From Grammothele lineata (taxonomy: Eukaryota; Basidiomycota; Agaricomycetes; Polyporales; Polyporaceae): DNA of 64,000 bases. This document shows, one piece after another, positions 12,164 to 24,380 of this stretch (position 1 is its first letter; each line of letters starts with the position of its first letter). The notes under the pieces are model-generated. The model saw only the letters and a list, made by a program, of their open reading frames with translations, did not search any database and was not told where the DNA came from. The stretch covers positions 62,001 through 126,000 of the forward strand of contig NDFF03000316.1 in NCBI GenBank assembly GCA_002150815.3, read 5' to 3'. A program made the translations under genes and the position numbers.

Positions 12164-13833
12164 TCACCTCCCCATGCCCAGGTTTATCATGTAACAGATA
12201 TCATCCAGAACGTCATTGCCCCGCCTCTGCTGCCCGCCTCCTCCAGGGCTCCCACCCCCACCCCCACCTCCACCTCGGCCTGGGCTTGGGCCTGGGCCAG
12301 CGCCATTCCCACCCCCATTCCCACCCCCATCTCTCCCCCCAGCAGACCTCAGCAGCGGCCTCCTCGAACCCGCAAGCAGCCTCGTAATTTCATCAAACAC
12401 GTCCACCCCGCCCGTCGAGAGCTGCAGCGGCCTGAGCGGGGGCGGAGGCGGGGGCACAGGCAAGCGCGCCTCCACAACACGGCTTAACCGGCCCGCGCCC
12501 GTTCCGAGCGTCAAAGTGCCCACGCCTGGGCCCGTGCCTGGGCCGACGTTGTGTCCGAGCCCGAGTCCGAGTCCCAACCCGACGTGTCCGTTCCCGAGCT
12601 CGTGCCCACGGCTGCGGCCGTGCACCGGGACCTGGATATAGTGATGCGATACGTGTGGGAGCGCCGCTGCGGCACCCGGGGGCGTGGGGTTGGACGGGCG
12701 CGAGCGGCGCTCGCGATCCCTCTCGCCGCGGTCGCGGTGCCGACGGCGTGGAGGGTGCCTTTGTCCGCGCCGGTCAAGACGGTCTTGTTGGTCTTGCTGG
12801 TGCGCGTGGGAGATGACGAGCGCGGGAGGGGAGGCGTCGGACGAGGATTCAGACGAGATCGTGGCGAGATTGGGACGGGCGGGGGGTCGGTGAGGATGCG
12901 AGTGCGGGTGAGATAGGGCGGGGAGTTGCAAAGGCGCCGGCGCTAGAGGGGTCTGGTCTACGCCGTGCGGGTACGGGGGCGAGTCGCAAGAGAGCTCGGG
13001 GGTGGAGGGTTTGTCGTCCGAGGCGTCCCCCGAGCTATCGACGTCCGCATTGATCCCCGAGCTTGCGTCCGCGTCCCCAGAGGCGGAAGGGAGGGGCCCG
13101 AGGGGCGAGTCGTCTGAGCCGGTCTCGCCCTCGCTCTCGCGCAAAAGCGAGAGTTCGGACGCGGATGCAGATGCGGAAGCGGAGGAGACGGGCGGGTGCC
13201 CGGCCGACCGCGTGATGCTCTTCCTGTCAAGGTTCTCGTCTGAGCTCGACTTGCCGAGCACGGCGGACTCGGTTGGGGACGGCGTGTTGCGGGGCGGACC
13301 GGCCGGGGTGGCTTTGGCCCAGGCGCGGATGCTGGCGCGCGTAGGGAGTTGTTGCTCATCAGAACTACTGGAGGAGGGCGTTTCCCGCGCATTGGAGGTA
13401 GCAGACGACGAAGGTGGGATGGGGGAGAGGTTTTGTACGCGGTCTGGGGACGCGGTGGCTGCAGCGAGGGGAACGTGTTTCACATCTGCTGCAGACCGTT
13501 CGGTGAGGTTTGGAGGCGTAAGTGGGGTATCTGGCGTGCGGAGCTGGGACTGAGAGGAGGGCGTGGTATTGTCGCCAGAGGAGAGTTGGGGGAGCTTAAT
13601 GGGCAGGCTGAGCGCATGTATACGCCAAAGGCGGTGGAATGTATACATACCTTGCTCGAAGATGAGCCTGAGCCTGAAACGGAAACGGAACTGACGGGTA
13701 ACCCTGCTGGATGCCGACTTTCGTGTATCAGCCGGGCGTGTGGTTCATGAATCGTGACATTCTTGCGGTTGCGCTGGGAGCTCGAGATAGACGGATCTTG
13801 GGCAGAAGGATCGACACTATGTTGCCTTTGCAT
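12164..13833 (-). CDS. Hypothetical intrinsically disordered Ser/Pro/Gly-rich protein
   Basis: Not recognised as a known family. A two-exon model (13833-13651 and 13594-12164, intron 13595-13650 with GT-AG ends) gives 537 aa. The protein is almost entirely low complexity: Ser/Thr/Pro-rich in the first half with acidic SSDE-like clusters, a His/Pro segment, a basic RRRHRDRGERDRERR segment in the middle, then Gly/Leu repeats, a polyproline run near PVPPPPPPLRPL and a poly-Gly tract. Two short stretches look ordered: VDVFDEITRLLAG before the Gly tract and NDVLDDICYMINLGMGR at the extreme C terminus, possible amphipathic interaction motifs. There is no signal peptide or membrane segment. The long open frame, clean intron and ordered C terminus support a real gene. 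The opposite strand is also open in places because of composition, but its frames look artefactual. Confidence 0.65.
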
Positions 13834-15057
13834 GACGTGTATTTGAGGGCTGATAGCTGAAGATCACGAATGTGAGATCAGCGCTGTGGTCTGCACATTG
13901 CGGCGGACGCAGGCGATAGCGGCCAGGCGAAGATGACGGGAAGAGCAAAGAGGCACGACGGGCGCTCCTGCAACGACGGCTCCGCAACGCCTCCCGCGAT
14001 CGATGCCGGTCTAGGCGCGGTCGACGCGTCACGAGACGCGACGTCATAGGTTCAGACCTCGCTGAGGCACAGAATGTCTCGCGGGGGAGAAACGACTGGG
14101 GGAAACAAGGAGAGCAAACCAAGACACGTACGTTGACTCTAAGACGCAGTGGAGCTGCCTATGACGTAGTCAGTCTAACAGTGTACGGTGCGGCGCCGTC
14201 TAAGTGGGCGGATCTAACAGAGAGGGGGTGAAACGAGACAAGGAGATGAAACGACGATGTTCTCTTGAAAGAGCGATAGGAACTGGGGCGAGGAGGTGTC
14301 GATGGTGGGGATAAGACGAGAGAGGAGTTTTGTAACGACGAAAAGCGGTTGGAGACGAGGGCCCACGCAAGTCCCGCACGCGCCGACCGCAGGGCTCTGC
14401 CTTCGGGCGCTCTCCCATCCGGTGGAGACTGCGTCAACCTGCGTCAACGGCCTCGAAGCCCACTCGGTAGCGTCCGCACGGTCGTGCTCACGCCAACACG
14501 CGCCGCCTTGCCGCCCCAAGCCTGCTCCAGACAGTTCATAACCAGAGGAGCGAAAAGGAACGCTTACCGCGCAAGCCAAGAACCCTCCCCTCTCATTGCA
14601 CCATACACATCGTATCGAGCGAGACCGCTCTCATACGCTGCAGAGACAAGAACAACGTTCATCTCTGCTCAAATGTATACACGCCTGGTCTCAAAACAGC
14701 TCTTATCAGCACACGACTTTTCTATGCGGGCACCCAGCGCTGTCGAGGGATCTCCAGCGGGCCATACTTACGAGAGAGAAGGGGTCGCGTAGGAGAGATA
14801 TACCGTCATCACTCCGCAACGCATACAATTGCTGTCACCCCGTTGGGTTCGTTGGAATGATGGTGGGGGCATGGTGGTTCCAGGTTGAAGCGCACGGCCG
14901 GCTGCAGTCGCCTGCCAGCTGGGAGAGGAAGCGCGCGCTTACGATCACGGGATCAGTTCAGGGCCGGTGGGATCTCAATCTGGCAGCTCAGACGCCCGTC
15001 GAAAGTCCTCGTACACACATCGCCCGGTGAGCTCGACACTCGACGCATCCTCAAAAC
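13834..15057. other. Divergent intergenic region upstream of uS5
   Basis: About 1.2 kb separates the start of the (-) disordered-protein gene from the leader of the uS5 gene. It contains short open frames on both strands but none with domain character or a consistent intron model. It presumably holds the promoters of both genes. Confidence 0.45.
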
Positions 15058-15310
15058 GTGAGTACCCTTCATTATGCTCTTCTGACGCGCCAGAGACGTT
15101 GTAGGCACGCATATACGCCCACGCTCGAAATTCTGGAGGACAGAGAGGTCGGGATCTGGCTGGATGGCACCTGTAGCATTCAGATGAAGCTGCTTTCCGT
15201 ACGCTGGATCTGCCGCTTCCGTCATCCTCTTCGTCCTCCAGGCCTCCGTCCTTTCACCCCTCAAAGCGCATATACGGCACAGAACTAACGTCTTTTTTCT
15301 ATCTTGGCAG
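15058..15310 (+). other. 5'-leader intron of the uS5 gene
   Basis: GTGAGT at 15058 and a pyrimidine-rich TTTTTTCTATCTTGGCAG ending at 15310, with a CTAAC branch-like element about 25 bases upstream, delimit a 253-nt intron that ends 20 bases before the ATG. It is about four times longer than typical introns in this window. I looked for a C/D-box snoRNA inside and did not find a convincing box pair. Confidence 0.7.
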
Positions 15311-15330
15311 TATCTTCCGGCAAGAACAAA

Positions 15331-15530
15331 ATGGCTGACTCTGCACGTGGACGCGGCGGCTTCGGGCGTGGGCGTGGTGACCGTGGACGGGGCCGTCGGG
15401 GCCCCCGTCGCGGCGGCCGCAAGGACGAGGAGAAGGAGTGGTGAGCACCATCCCAGCATTTACCCAGGTCGCACATCCCAACCCCGTCTCCCGCACCAGG
15501 GTCCCCGTCACCAAGCTCGGCCGTCTCGTC

Positions 15531-15574
<44 letters not shown>

Positions 15575-16225
15575 GCTCCCCGTCAAGGAGTACCAGATCA
15601 TCGACTTCTTCCTCCCCAAGCTCAAGGACGAAGTCATGAAGATCATGCCCGTCCAGAAGCAGACCCGCGCCGGCCAGCGCACGCGCTTCAAGGCCTTCGT
15701 CGCCATCGGCGACTTCGAGGGCCACGTCGGCCTCGGCGTCAAGTGCGCCAAGGAGGTCGCCACCGCCATCCGCGGCGCGATCATCCTCGCCAAGCTCTCC
15801 GTCATCCCCGTCCGTCGTGGCTACTGGGGCGCCAACCTCGGTGAGCCCCACACCGTGCCCTCGAAGGTCTCCGGCAAGGTCGGCTCCGTCATGTGCCGTC
15901 TTATCCCTGCGCCCCGTGGGACCGGTCTCGTTGCGGCGCCTGCGTCGAAGCGGCTGCTCCAGCTTGCGGGTGTCGAGGATTGCTACACGCAGTCGAAGGG
16001 TTCGACCGCGACGATGGGTAACTTCTTGAAGGCGACCTTCGCAGCGGTGAGTATCTCTTTCAGGTCGTTACGCTTCGCGGGAGGCTGACATGTGTACGCG
16101 CGTAGATCACGCAAACCTATGCCTTCCTCACCCCCGACCTCTGGCGCGAGATCCCGCTCTCCAAGTTCCCCTACGACGAGCACAGCGCGCACCTACAGCT
16201 CGCGCAGGGCAAGAAGGCGTACTAA
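15331..16225 (+). CDS. RPS2: 40S ribosomal protein uS5 (S2)
   Basis: Component of the small ribosomal subunit near the mRNA entry channel and decoding site. Exons 15331-15440, 15500-16046 and 16106-16225 sum to 777 nt (258 aa), the usual size of eukaryotic uS5. The N terminus is an RGG-rich extension ([15 protein letters not shown]), a known feature of eukaryotic S2 and a substrate of arginine methylation. It is followed by [16 protein letters not shown], the double-stranded-RNA-binding-like S5 domain, and the C-terminal domain with [30 protein letters not shown] and [20 protein letters not shown]. The start is fixed by conservation of [10 protein letters not shown]. The gene has a leader intron, common for fungal ribosomal-protein genes. 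It is intact and one of the surest calls in the window. Confidence 0.97.
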
Positions 16226-16843
16226 TCGCTTTCCTGTCCGCGGTGGGCCGGTTGGAGTTGTGTCGATTTCCGATTGTATTGCTCCTGTTTTCCTAGCACA
16301 CTTTTTCTGCTTGCCATCACATCACACCCCACCAAAACGCGCGGGATTCGGGGGGCGACGCTGCGTCCGCGTCCGTCTGTTCGCCTATCCATTACGTATG
16401 TCTTTGTGTAGACTGTCCCTCCCTTCCTCATGAACACGCTACGTGACGCGGCTTGCGTTGTATGATACATCTCTCTTCCTCGCGTGATTCTTGGATGCTG
16501 AAGTTGTCGGTGAGCGCGAAGACTTGCGCGCGCAGACATAGGGATTCACACGCACGCCAGTGGATAGAAGAAGATATCAACGACAATTTATTGAGTTCGC
16601 AGAGGCGAAGAAGCGTCTACGTTAAATGTACGACTACGATTTTAGGGGAGGTCGTAACTAAAAATTCCCATTCATGGGGCATCTCTTGGGGGAGGGAGGG
16701 TCAACAGAGATGGGATGACCAGCGAGCGGACCACAGCCCACCGGGGGTCCATGGAGGATTGACGATTTCAGTGTTCTGCCTCGCCGCTGGCGGTGTACCG
16801 GATGGAGGGACGTGGACGCAGGATTTTACGTGCAGAGTACTGA

Positions 16844-16920
16844 GCCATGCCGATGTCGGACAACAGCCATGCCAATGTCGGACAACAGCCATGCCCACGT
16901 CGCACAACAGCCTGCACAAC
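16844..16920 (+). repeat. 22-bp tandem repeat, three copies plus a partial
   Basis: Consecutive units at 16844-16865, 16866-16887 and 16888-16909 share the pattern GCCATGCCNATGTCGGACAACA with one to three changes, followed by a truncated GCCTGCACAAC. It sits directly at the left border of the longer duplicated unit. Confidence 0.85.
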
Positions 16921-16921
16921 C

Positions 16922-17465
16922 GCTCCCGCGGGTACGTCCGAGCGCGCCGTCCGTACCAATCGTACGTCGCCCTGCGTGAGGTGGCCTGAAAAAATCCCGG
17001 GCTGTTCGTAGGCGCGGTGGCCGATGGGTGAAATCGCGGCCTGCCTGGAGAATCGCTTGGTATGGATAGCTCGCGTCGCTGCTAACGCTCCGTCACGGAA
17101 GGTCGGGGTAAAGCGTACCTCGAGTTGATGATCGGGATCCAGACCGCGCCGTAGAGTGCGTTTGGACGCGCCGAGGAAGGCGCGACGGGAAGGCTATGTC
17201 CATAGCTGACGAGCGCCCCGCGCTGGGATGACGTATGTTGCAGCAGGTAGCGTGAGGACGGGCTGTCGCAGGCTTTGCGTGGACGGGTGGAAGGTGTTGA
17301 CGTCCCTCTATCTCCGTGCCTATGCCCCCATCGCCGTGAGTTCGCTAGCGGAGGATGGCCTCAGAGTTTGACGTCCAAGCGTGTAGCGGTCGCCGTCCGG
17401 GGTACTGCCGAACGAGAACGGCCGTGTGCCATTTTGTATCGCCCTTGGTGGCGAGCTTGGCGCGT
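16922..17465 (+). repeat. Diverged direct repeat, unit 1
   Basis: This segment recurs about 590-600 bases downstream. Shared words include GCGGGTACGTCCGAGCGC near 16929, GTGAAATCGCGGCCTG near 17029, CGTGAGGACGGGCTGTCGCA at 17251-17270 and CCGTCCGGGGTACTGCCGAA near 17393. Small indels separate the words. It is not coding in any consistent frame and resembles no mobile element that I recognise. Confidence 0.85.
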
Positions 17466-17521
17466 GGGGTACGTGTAGGGTCGTGTAGCCTGTCCAGCAT
17501 CACTCGCCGGCCCGCACAAAC

Positions 17522-18055
17522 ACACTCGCGGGTACGTCCGAGCGCACCGTGCGTGCCAGTTGTACGTCGCGCCGCGTGAGGCGGGCTGTGATCACCGTTC
17601 GGCCGTCCGGGGACGCGGTGGTAGATAGGTGAAATCGCGGCCTGGGGGGTCGCTAGGTACGGATCGACGGCGACCTTGGTGCTTTGTCACGGAGGATCGA
17701 GGTAGACTGTGCACGAGGTCGGTGATTGGGATCTCCACTGCACCGTATAGCGCGTGTGAGGGCGCTGACGAAGGCGCGCTGGGATGGGTATGTAGCTGAA
17801 GAGGAGCCCACACTGCGATAGGGGAGGCAGCCGAGGAAGCGTGAGGACGGGCTGTCGCATGCCTAGGATGAAGGATAAAAAGGCATCGACGTCCCTTAAT
17901 CTCCATCCCTAGGCCCGCATCGCCGTGGGTCGGCTAGCGAAGAGCACAGCCTCAGATTTTGACGTCCAAGCGTGTAGCGGCGGCCGTCCGGGGTACTGCC
18001 GAACGAGAAAGGCCGTGCGTGCCAATATAAATCTTCCTTGGTGGAGAACTCGGGG
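17522..18055 (+). repeat. Diverged direct repeat, unit 2
   Basis: Second unit of the duplication. The offset to unit 1 is 600 at the left end and 589-591 in the right half, which reflects small deletions. Shared words are near 17529, 17629, 17840 and 17984. Similarity fades just after the CTTGGTGG element near 18045. Confidence 0.85.
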
Positions 18056-18241
18056 CGTTCAGACTGTGGTACAGAGCCTCACGAGGACCCAGTGCGCGGG
18101 TGAGAAATGGGAGGGGGGCGGGTACACCTCGAGGGTTTCGGATGTGGACTGCGTGACGACGGGATGGCATAGTGCCTGTGGGGCTCATGGACTGGCTGGG
18201 ACGGTCGGGGAGGGCGTTGCGCCTAGTGTATAAAGGGCGGC

Positions 18242-18640
18242 TCATAATCGGTGGCGAGAGAGGTCGCGAACTGTGCGTGGGCTTGGCATTGCGTTACGCA
18301 TTGTGAGTGCCAGGGTGGTAGCCTGAGGAATCGCCTCCTGAAAAAGAGTCAGTGTCGTGTTGCGCAGGCAAACGCGGGCGTTACTCACTAGGACGGAAAT
18401 GCTGGCCTCGATGGTCCAACGGACGTACGCGTCCACCACAACACAATCCCTCAGGTAGGAATGTCCTGCCACAGCGTGGTGTGGTTGTCGTGTAGCTATA
18501 ACGTAGAGTCAGTAGCGGTCAATAGAAGGAACAGAGCAGGATGCGGTAGACTCACTTGCTGCGAAGAAGCTGAGTAGTTTATCTGCCACGGGAAATGGAT
18601 GTGAGGATGGAGGCCGCTGCCGCGGCGGACGACGACGCAT
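18242..18640 (-). CDS. Small hypothetical protein, three-exon model (MRRR...ADKLLS)
   Basis: Not recognised. Exons 18640-18556, 18495-18389 and 18337-18242 splice in frame to 288 nt (95 aa). Both introns have GTGAGT donors, and the second has a CTGAC branch-like site and a CTTTTTCAG acceptor. A TATATAAGG box lies about 110 bases upstream of the ATG, followed by a CT-rich leader, a common fungal core-promoter layout. The peptide starts MRRRPPRQRPP, has VADKLLSFFAA at the end of exon 1, then VVVDAYVRWTIEASISVL, which could be an amphipathic or weakly hydrophobic helix, and a basic tail. No signal peptide is predicted. An 18-nt word coding for ADKLLS in this frame recurs at the 47-kb locus. The combination of TATA box, leader and two good introns argues for a real gene; the function is unknown. 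Confidence 0.5.
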
Positions 18641-18748
18641 GGTTGGGGTTTTGAGGCTGAAGCTGAGGTCGAAGCTGAAGCTGAAGGAGGTAGACGAGTA
18701 GAGGAGAGGAGAGGATGAGGATGCGGACTTCGAGAGATGCGAGGGGTC

Positions 18749-18757
18749 CTTATATAC
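18749..18757 (-). promoter_or_regulatory. TATA box of the small hypothetical gene
   Basis: On the minus strand the sequence reads TATATAAGG, followed by a strongly CT-rich stretch and the MRRR start codon about 110 bases downstream. Confidence 0.55.
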
Positions 18758-19427
18758 GGTTGGAGGGGTAGCCGCCGGGTAGCTCGAGGGACACTTTGCC
18801 CTCAAGTTGGAGCCGATCTGAGAAGCCCTGGAACGACGCCGCTGTCACCGCGACATGGCCACATGCACTACGTCCGTATCGCATTGCTTTGTTTCCACTG
18901 ACTGTAGTGATGCGGCCACACCAAAACACACGGTCAGGCGGTACCTGAGCAAGCGCACGGTCGGGTGGCACCGTTCGGAGGACCCGTTCGCTTTGATTTC
19001 GTACTGGCCACTTATGTTTGTCTGGACGAACTACATATTCCACATATCCGGAGACAAGCGACGTTTCCACAAGTGTATGGTTTACTGACAAGCACGAGAC
19101 TGACATCCCCAGTAAGCGTCCTCGTCAGACGAAGGCTACAACGTACAGCGGTCCTCGGCACTCACTCAAGTACACGTGAATGTTTTCCGACATGACGGCA
19201 TATTTGTCTAGACGATCCTGTCTATTGTCTTATCTTCGGCGCCTTTTTCGGCTCTGGAGACACGCCCAGGCTGGCTGAGTGGCACCGTTGGTTTGTCTCG
19301 AGCTTCATCTGATTCGGAGGCAACACTTTTTGAGGGGCTCACGATTCGAAACCGTCCGATCCGAAGAATTCGTAGTGATACAAGAGCATGAGATACAAGA
19401 CAGAATAAATGTACGCCGCACCTGCCC
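18758..19427. other. Intergenic region
   Basis: About 670 bases between the promoter of the small gene and the 3' end of the WD40 gene. I see nothing supported in it. A GATTCGAAACC word near 19340 resembles a tRNA T-loop but no cloverleaf forms around it. Confidence 0.45.
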
Positions 19428-20664
19428 TTACACCGTACCCGAGCTCCTCCACACTTTGGCGGTCCCGTCAGCGCTGGCGGTGATAAGTTCCCCGGCCTCC
19501 GTGGGGTGATGCTCAGTCCAAGTGATCACCTTGTGGTGCGCTTTAGGCGGAGGGTTTGGTTGCAACGGCGTTGCCTATCGCACCAGGATCAGGCCACCCG
19601 CCACGCCGCTAAAGCGAAACGAAGGACGCACGTCAACCAAATCCCACGCCCACACCGCGCCGTCCTCATCTCCGCAGATGACGCTCGCCTCGCCGTGTCC
19701 GAAGCACGCGCGGATCCGATAGGACGCGCTCGCGTGGCCTTTGAAGTCGTTGAGCATCTTCCCTATGGACATGTCCATCAACCGGATGTGGCCGTCGATC
19801 GTCGTGACGAGGTACGTCTGGTTGTCTTGTGAGGGCACCACGGCGGTCACCGGATCTAGAAGTGATTGTGAGTGAGACCGGCGAGGGGGAGGAGGGATAG
19901 GACGGACGGCCAATGAAGTCACTCCGAAGCTCTCCCATTCGCAGGTCGTACGTCCGGACGTGTCCATCCACAGAGCCTGTGCATATGTACGTCTGGCCGA
20001 CGTGCAAAGTCTGCACTGTGTCTCGCGCTTCTTCGAGCGTTTGGATGGGTTGACGGTTTTGCGACCTATATGCGGGGGAAGAGAGGCAACATTACTACAC
20101 GAACTAGCATATATGGAGTATATTCGCTCACTTCAGATCCCATAGCCTAACCGTTGAGTCGTACGAGCCTTCGGGGGCACCCTGAGTATCTCAGGCCCTT
20201 CTTCCACACTGCATAATAGGATGCAACTCACCACTGGCAAGCACACTCGCATCTTCGTTGAACTCGACAGCAAAAATCTTGCCCATATGCCCCGCTATAC
20301 GCCGGATGGTCTGCCCTGTCATCACATCCCACAAGAAGACTTGCCTGTCCCCGCCCGACGACGCAAACCGGCTGTTATCGTGCGCGCTGTTCGATGTGGT
20401 GTTCCTCAGTCAAACGAAGAACACGAACAGTAGGGGGAGTACGCACACTGTCAAAGAGAGCACCTCGTATCCATGTGCTGCATATGACTTGATCTCCGTG
20501 CCTAGGTCGGGGTTCCAGAGCCTGACGGTACGGTCTTGCCCGCCAGTGAGGGCGTACTTGGCGGAGCCCTTGGCATAGCGAGCGACATGGACGGGACCTT
20601 TGTGGTTCGAGAGGGTTTTGTGTAGCGTGCGAGGTGTTGGTGCTGGGCCGCGCGAAGGAGCCAT
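19428..20664 (-). CDS. WD40-repeat protein, WDR83/MORG1-like
   Basis: Predicted seven-bladed propeller scaffold. The start at 20664 (MAPSRGPAPTPRTL) is followed by SNHKGPVHVARYAKG and GGQDRTVRLWNPDLGTEI (blade 1), SSGGDRQVFLWDVMTGQTIR (blade 2), SGSYDSTVRLWDL (blade 3), DTVQTLHVGQTYICTGSVDG (blade 4), TYLVTTIDGHIRLMDM (blade 5), ICGDEDGAVWAWDL (blade 6) and ITASADGTAKVWRSSGTV at the C terminus (blade 7). This order, including the LEEARDTVQTL linker, matches WDR83/MORG1, which in animals scaffolds MAPK signalling and is also found in spliceosomes. Introns are short; one junction uses a GTCCGT donor giving FIGHPVTAV. The stop TAA is at 19430-19428. The gene appears intact. Orthology is likely, but the cellular role in fungi is inferred from the family. 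Confidence 0.9.
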
Positions 20665-20896
20665 AACGTGTAAGGAACGCAGACCAGATGGTGCGGTGAG
20701 AGACTCTGGTTCGGAGGAAAGGAGCGCGTCGTCGGCCGCGCCGCGAGCAATATGTAGCGCGCGCCGGACACCAGCGCCGACTTTCTCGGAGATACATTTC
20801 TTGTTTCATCCACTAACCATCGACAGAACCGACTGGCCAGAATATGTTCTACACTATTCACAATGTCTGAGAATGCACCAGGTAGCAACACCGGGC

Positions 20897-22185
20897 TCAT
20901 GGCGCATCCACCGGGTTCCAGGTGATCGCCCCATCCTTCCCCTTGTCTAGCATGTCTATCGCAGCCATGTCCTCTTGGCTCAACTCAAAGTCGAACACCT
21001 GTGCGTTTGATATGACCCTCTCTGGCCTCGCGGACTTGGGCACAGGTACGTATCTGCTCGTTGAACCTCTGTCACACGGTGTCCTGATCTTAGAACACGA
21101 CCAGACTCACCCGTGTTGTAAGGACCACCGGATGGCGATCTGCGCGGCGTCCTTCCCGTACTGGAATGGTGCGCAATCGGTCAGCGCCGTCGCACGTAGT
21201 CAATCGCCGGCTCGTACTTTGGCAGCTAGGCGTAACAGAAGGGGATGGTCGAGCTTGCCCATGATCAACGGGCAATAAGCCTGCACGACCACCCCTTGCT
21301 GCCTGCAATATTGCACGATAGGTCGTTGTTGACAGAATGGGTGCAGCTTTTGGTTCTTTCAGCATGGAACGGGATGTCGAGTTTCTGGCAGCACAATTAC
21401 CTCTATCTGATTCACTGTCGGCATCTCATACCCGGCGTCGAGTATCTCTTCAAAATGTCTCTGTGAACTGATTCACGTTGAGGTGAGCGGCGCGCTCTTC
21501 CTGTCCACAGTTCGCGCTTACTAGTTCGACACACCAATAGACTTGATCTTTCCCGCATTTCTCGCGGTAACAAGAGCGCGCCACGTTTCAAGCCTCTTCT
21601 CCTTGCCGGAGAGACCGCTGTGGATAAGATAGAGGTCGAAATACTCTGTCCCCGACCGTAACCACAAACGTCGGGATACTAATCAGGGGATGTCTTACCA
21701 TGCCCAAACTTCCGCAGGGAGTCGTCGACGGCAGCAAGCGTTTGCTCGTACCCATGCTCGGGATGGTATATCTTCGATACTACACCGTTATGGTTATCAA
21801 TGATGTCACCACACGGACAATCCGCGGACGTACTGACGAAGACGTCTTCCCGAGGGAGGCCACATCGTCTCACCGCTTCCCCCACTTGATCTTCGTTGCG
21901 GTAATAACGTGCAGTGTCTATCTGCCTGTCACCGCGCGATGCACGTCAGCAGAGTGGAATCGCTACGTCTCAAATGGCGATTATCTGACCTATACCCGGC
22001 CTTAAGTGCGGCCAGGCAAGCCGGGACACAGTCCAGATTTTCGTACGTTCCAAGTGCCATGATAGGCATTCGGAAGCCTGTGCGCCGTCAAGTCAGATGC
22101 CCCACACGATCTTCGTTCATACAATGTACGTACCGCTAGCGAGACGAAACGTAGTTGCAAGCGATAGAGCTCTTCGTGCAGCCAT
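20897..22185 (-). CDS. Aldo/keto reductase
   Basis: NAD(P)H-dependent oxidoreductase of the (beta/alpha)8 AKR superfamily. I place the start at 22185 ([18 protein letters not shown]), which splices to [12 protein letters not shown], the usual first strand of the barrel. The tetrad residues are visible: Asp in [11 protein letters not shown], Tyr in ARYYRNED, Lys in [15 protein letters not shown] and His in YLIHSGLSG. Later segments are [49 protein letters not shown] and [20 protein letters not shown], the last being the NADPH-phosphate site of AKRs. The C terminus [10 protein letters not shown] is complete. At least seven short introns are needed. The alternative start at 22069 ([10 protein letters not shown]) would omit the first strand. 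The substrate is unknown; HPEHGYE and the absence of a long C-terminal loop favour a small aldehyde/ketone reductase. Confidence 0.88.
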
Positions 22186-22680
22186 GGCGGTGGATCGCCA
22201 AAATCGACTGCCCCATAGGCTTCGAGTTCAATAGCAGGTCGCTTATCGTCGTCGTTCAATCTTCATCCCGCTTTTACGTATCCCACGGGATGCACACTCC
22301 ATGAGCTTCGTATGCGATGACTCACTCGCCCAGCATGTGCTGTGGCCTGTGCCGCTCTATCTGCCGATTGCTGCCAGTGCTTCGCACCCGCTACTTCTTA
22401 CCCAACATAGTTGGTGCTAGTCCATTCGTGGAAACGCACGACACTATCTGTCGTCGTGGATAGAATGTGTGTCAAAACGCTACTCAGCGAATACACTACC
22501 ACCGAGTCGTGGTTAGGAAGCCGAGCCGTCCAGACCAATAGCATTCGGGCATGCATCATCAGTCACGAATTTAAATGGGCTCATGCACGATGATTAACGT
22601 TCTCAGGTCAGCAAACAGACTCTATATTGGTAGGTACCCCGTTCATTCCAGCCGCAACCGCAGCGGCAGCATCGACCTAG
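22186..22680. other. Intergenic region between two reductase genes
   Basis: About 500 bases that should include the aldo/keto reductase promoter and the flavin reductase terminator. No coding frame is supported. Confidence 0.45.
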
Positions 22681-24312
<1,632 letters not shown>

Positions 24313-24373
24313 ATGCGGGGAGTGGTACGAGTCTCTGGATGCGGATGGAGGGCGAGGGCGTAATTCGGGTCCC

Positions 24374-24380
24374 TTTTATA
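24374..24380 (-). promoter_or_regulatory. TATA box of the old-yellow-enzyme gene
   Basis: TATAAAA on the minus strand lies 62-68 bases upstream of the first ATG at 24312 and far upstream of the internal MSSTTV start, so transcripts should include the first exon. Confidence 0.6.

Larger units (their letters stand above)
16226..18241. other. Gene-free block containing direct repeats
   Basis: About 2 kb between the uS5 stop and the small (-) gene at 18.2-18.6 kb. The longer open frames have no recognisable domains. The block is dominated by a 22-bp tandem repeat and a ~600-bp direct duplication, each listed separately. Confidence 0.55.

Noticed and set aside
12216..13553. Long open frames on the plus strand opposite the disordered-protein gene
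   Set aside because: They arise from the repetitive GC-rich codons of the minus-strand gene, have no domains and would overlap it completely.
15058..15310. C/D-box snoRNA inside the uS5 leader intron
   Set aside because: AGATGAA and CTGA words exist but not as a paired C and D box with a terminal stem.
19261..19370. tRNA-like GATTCGAAACC word
   Set aside because: No acceptor, D or anticodon arm can be formed around it.
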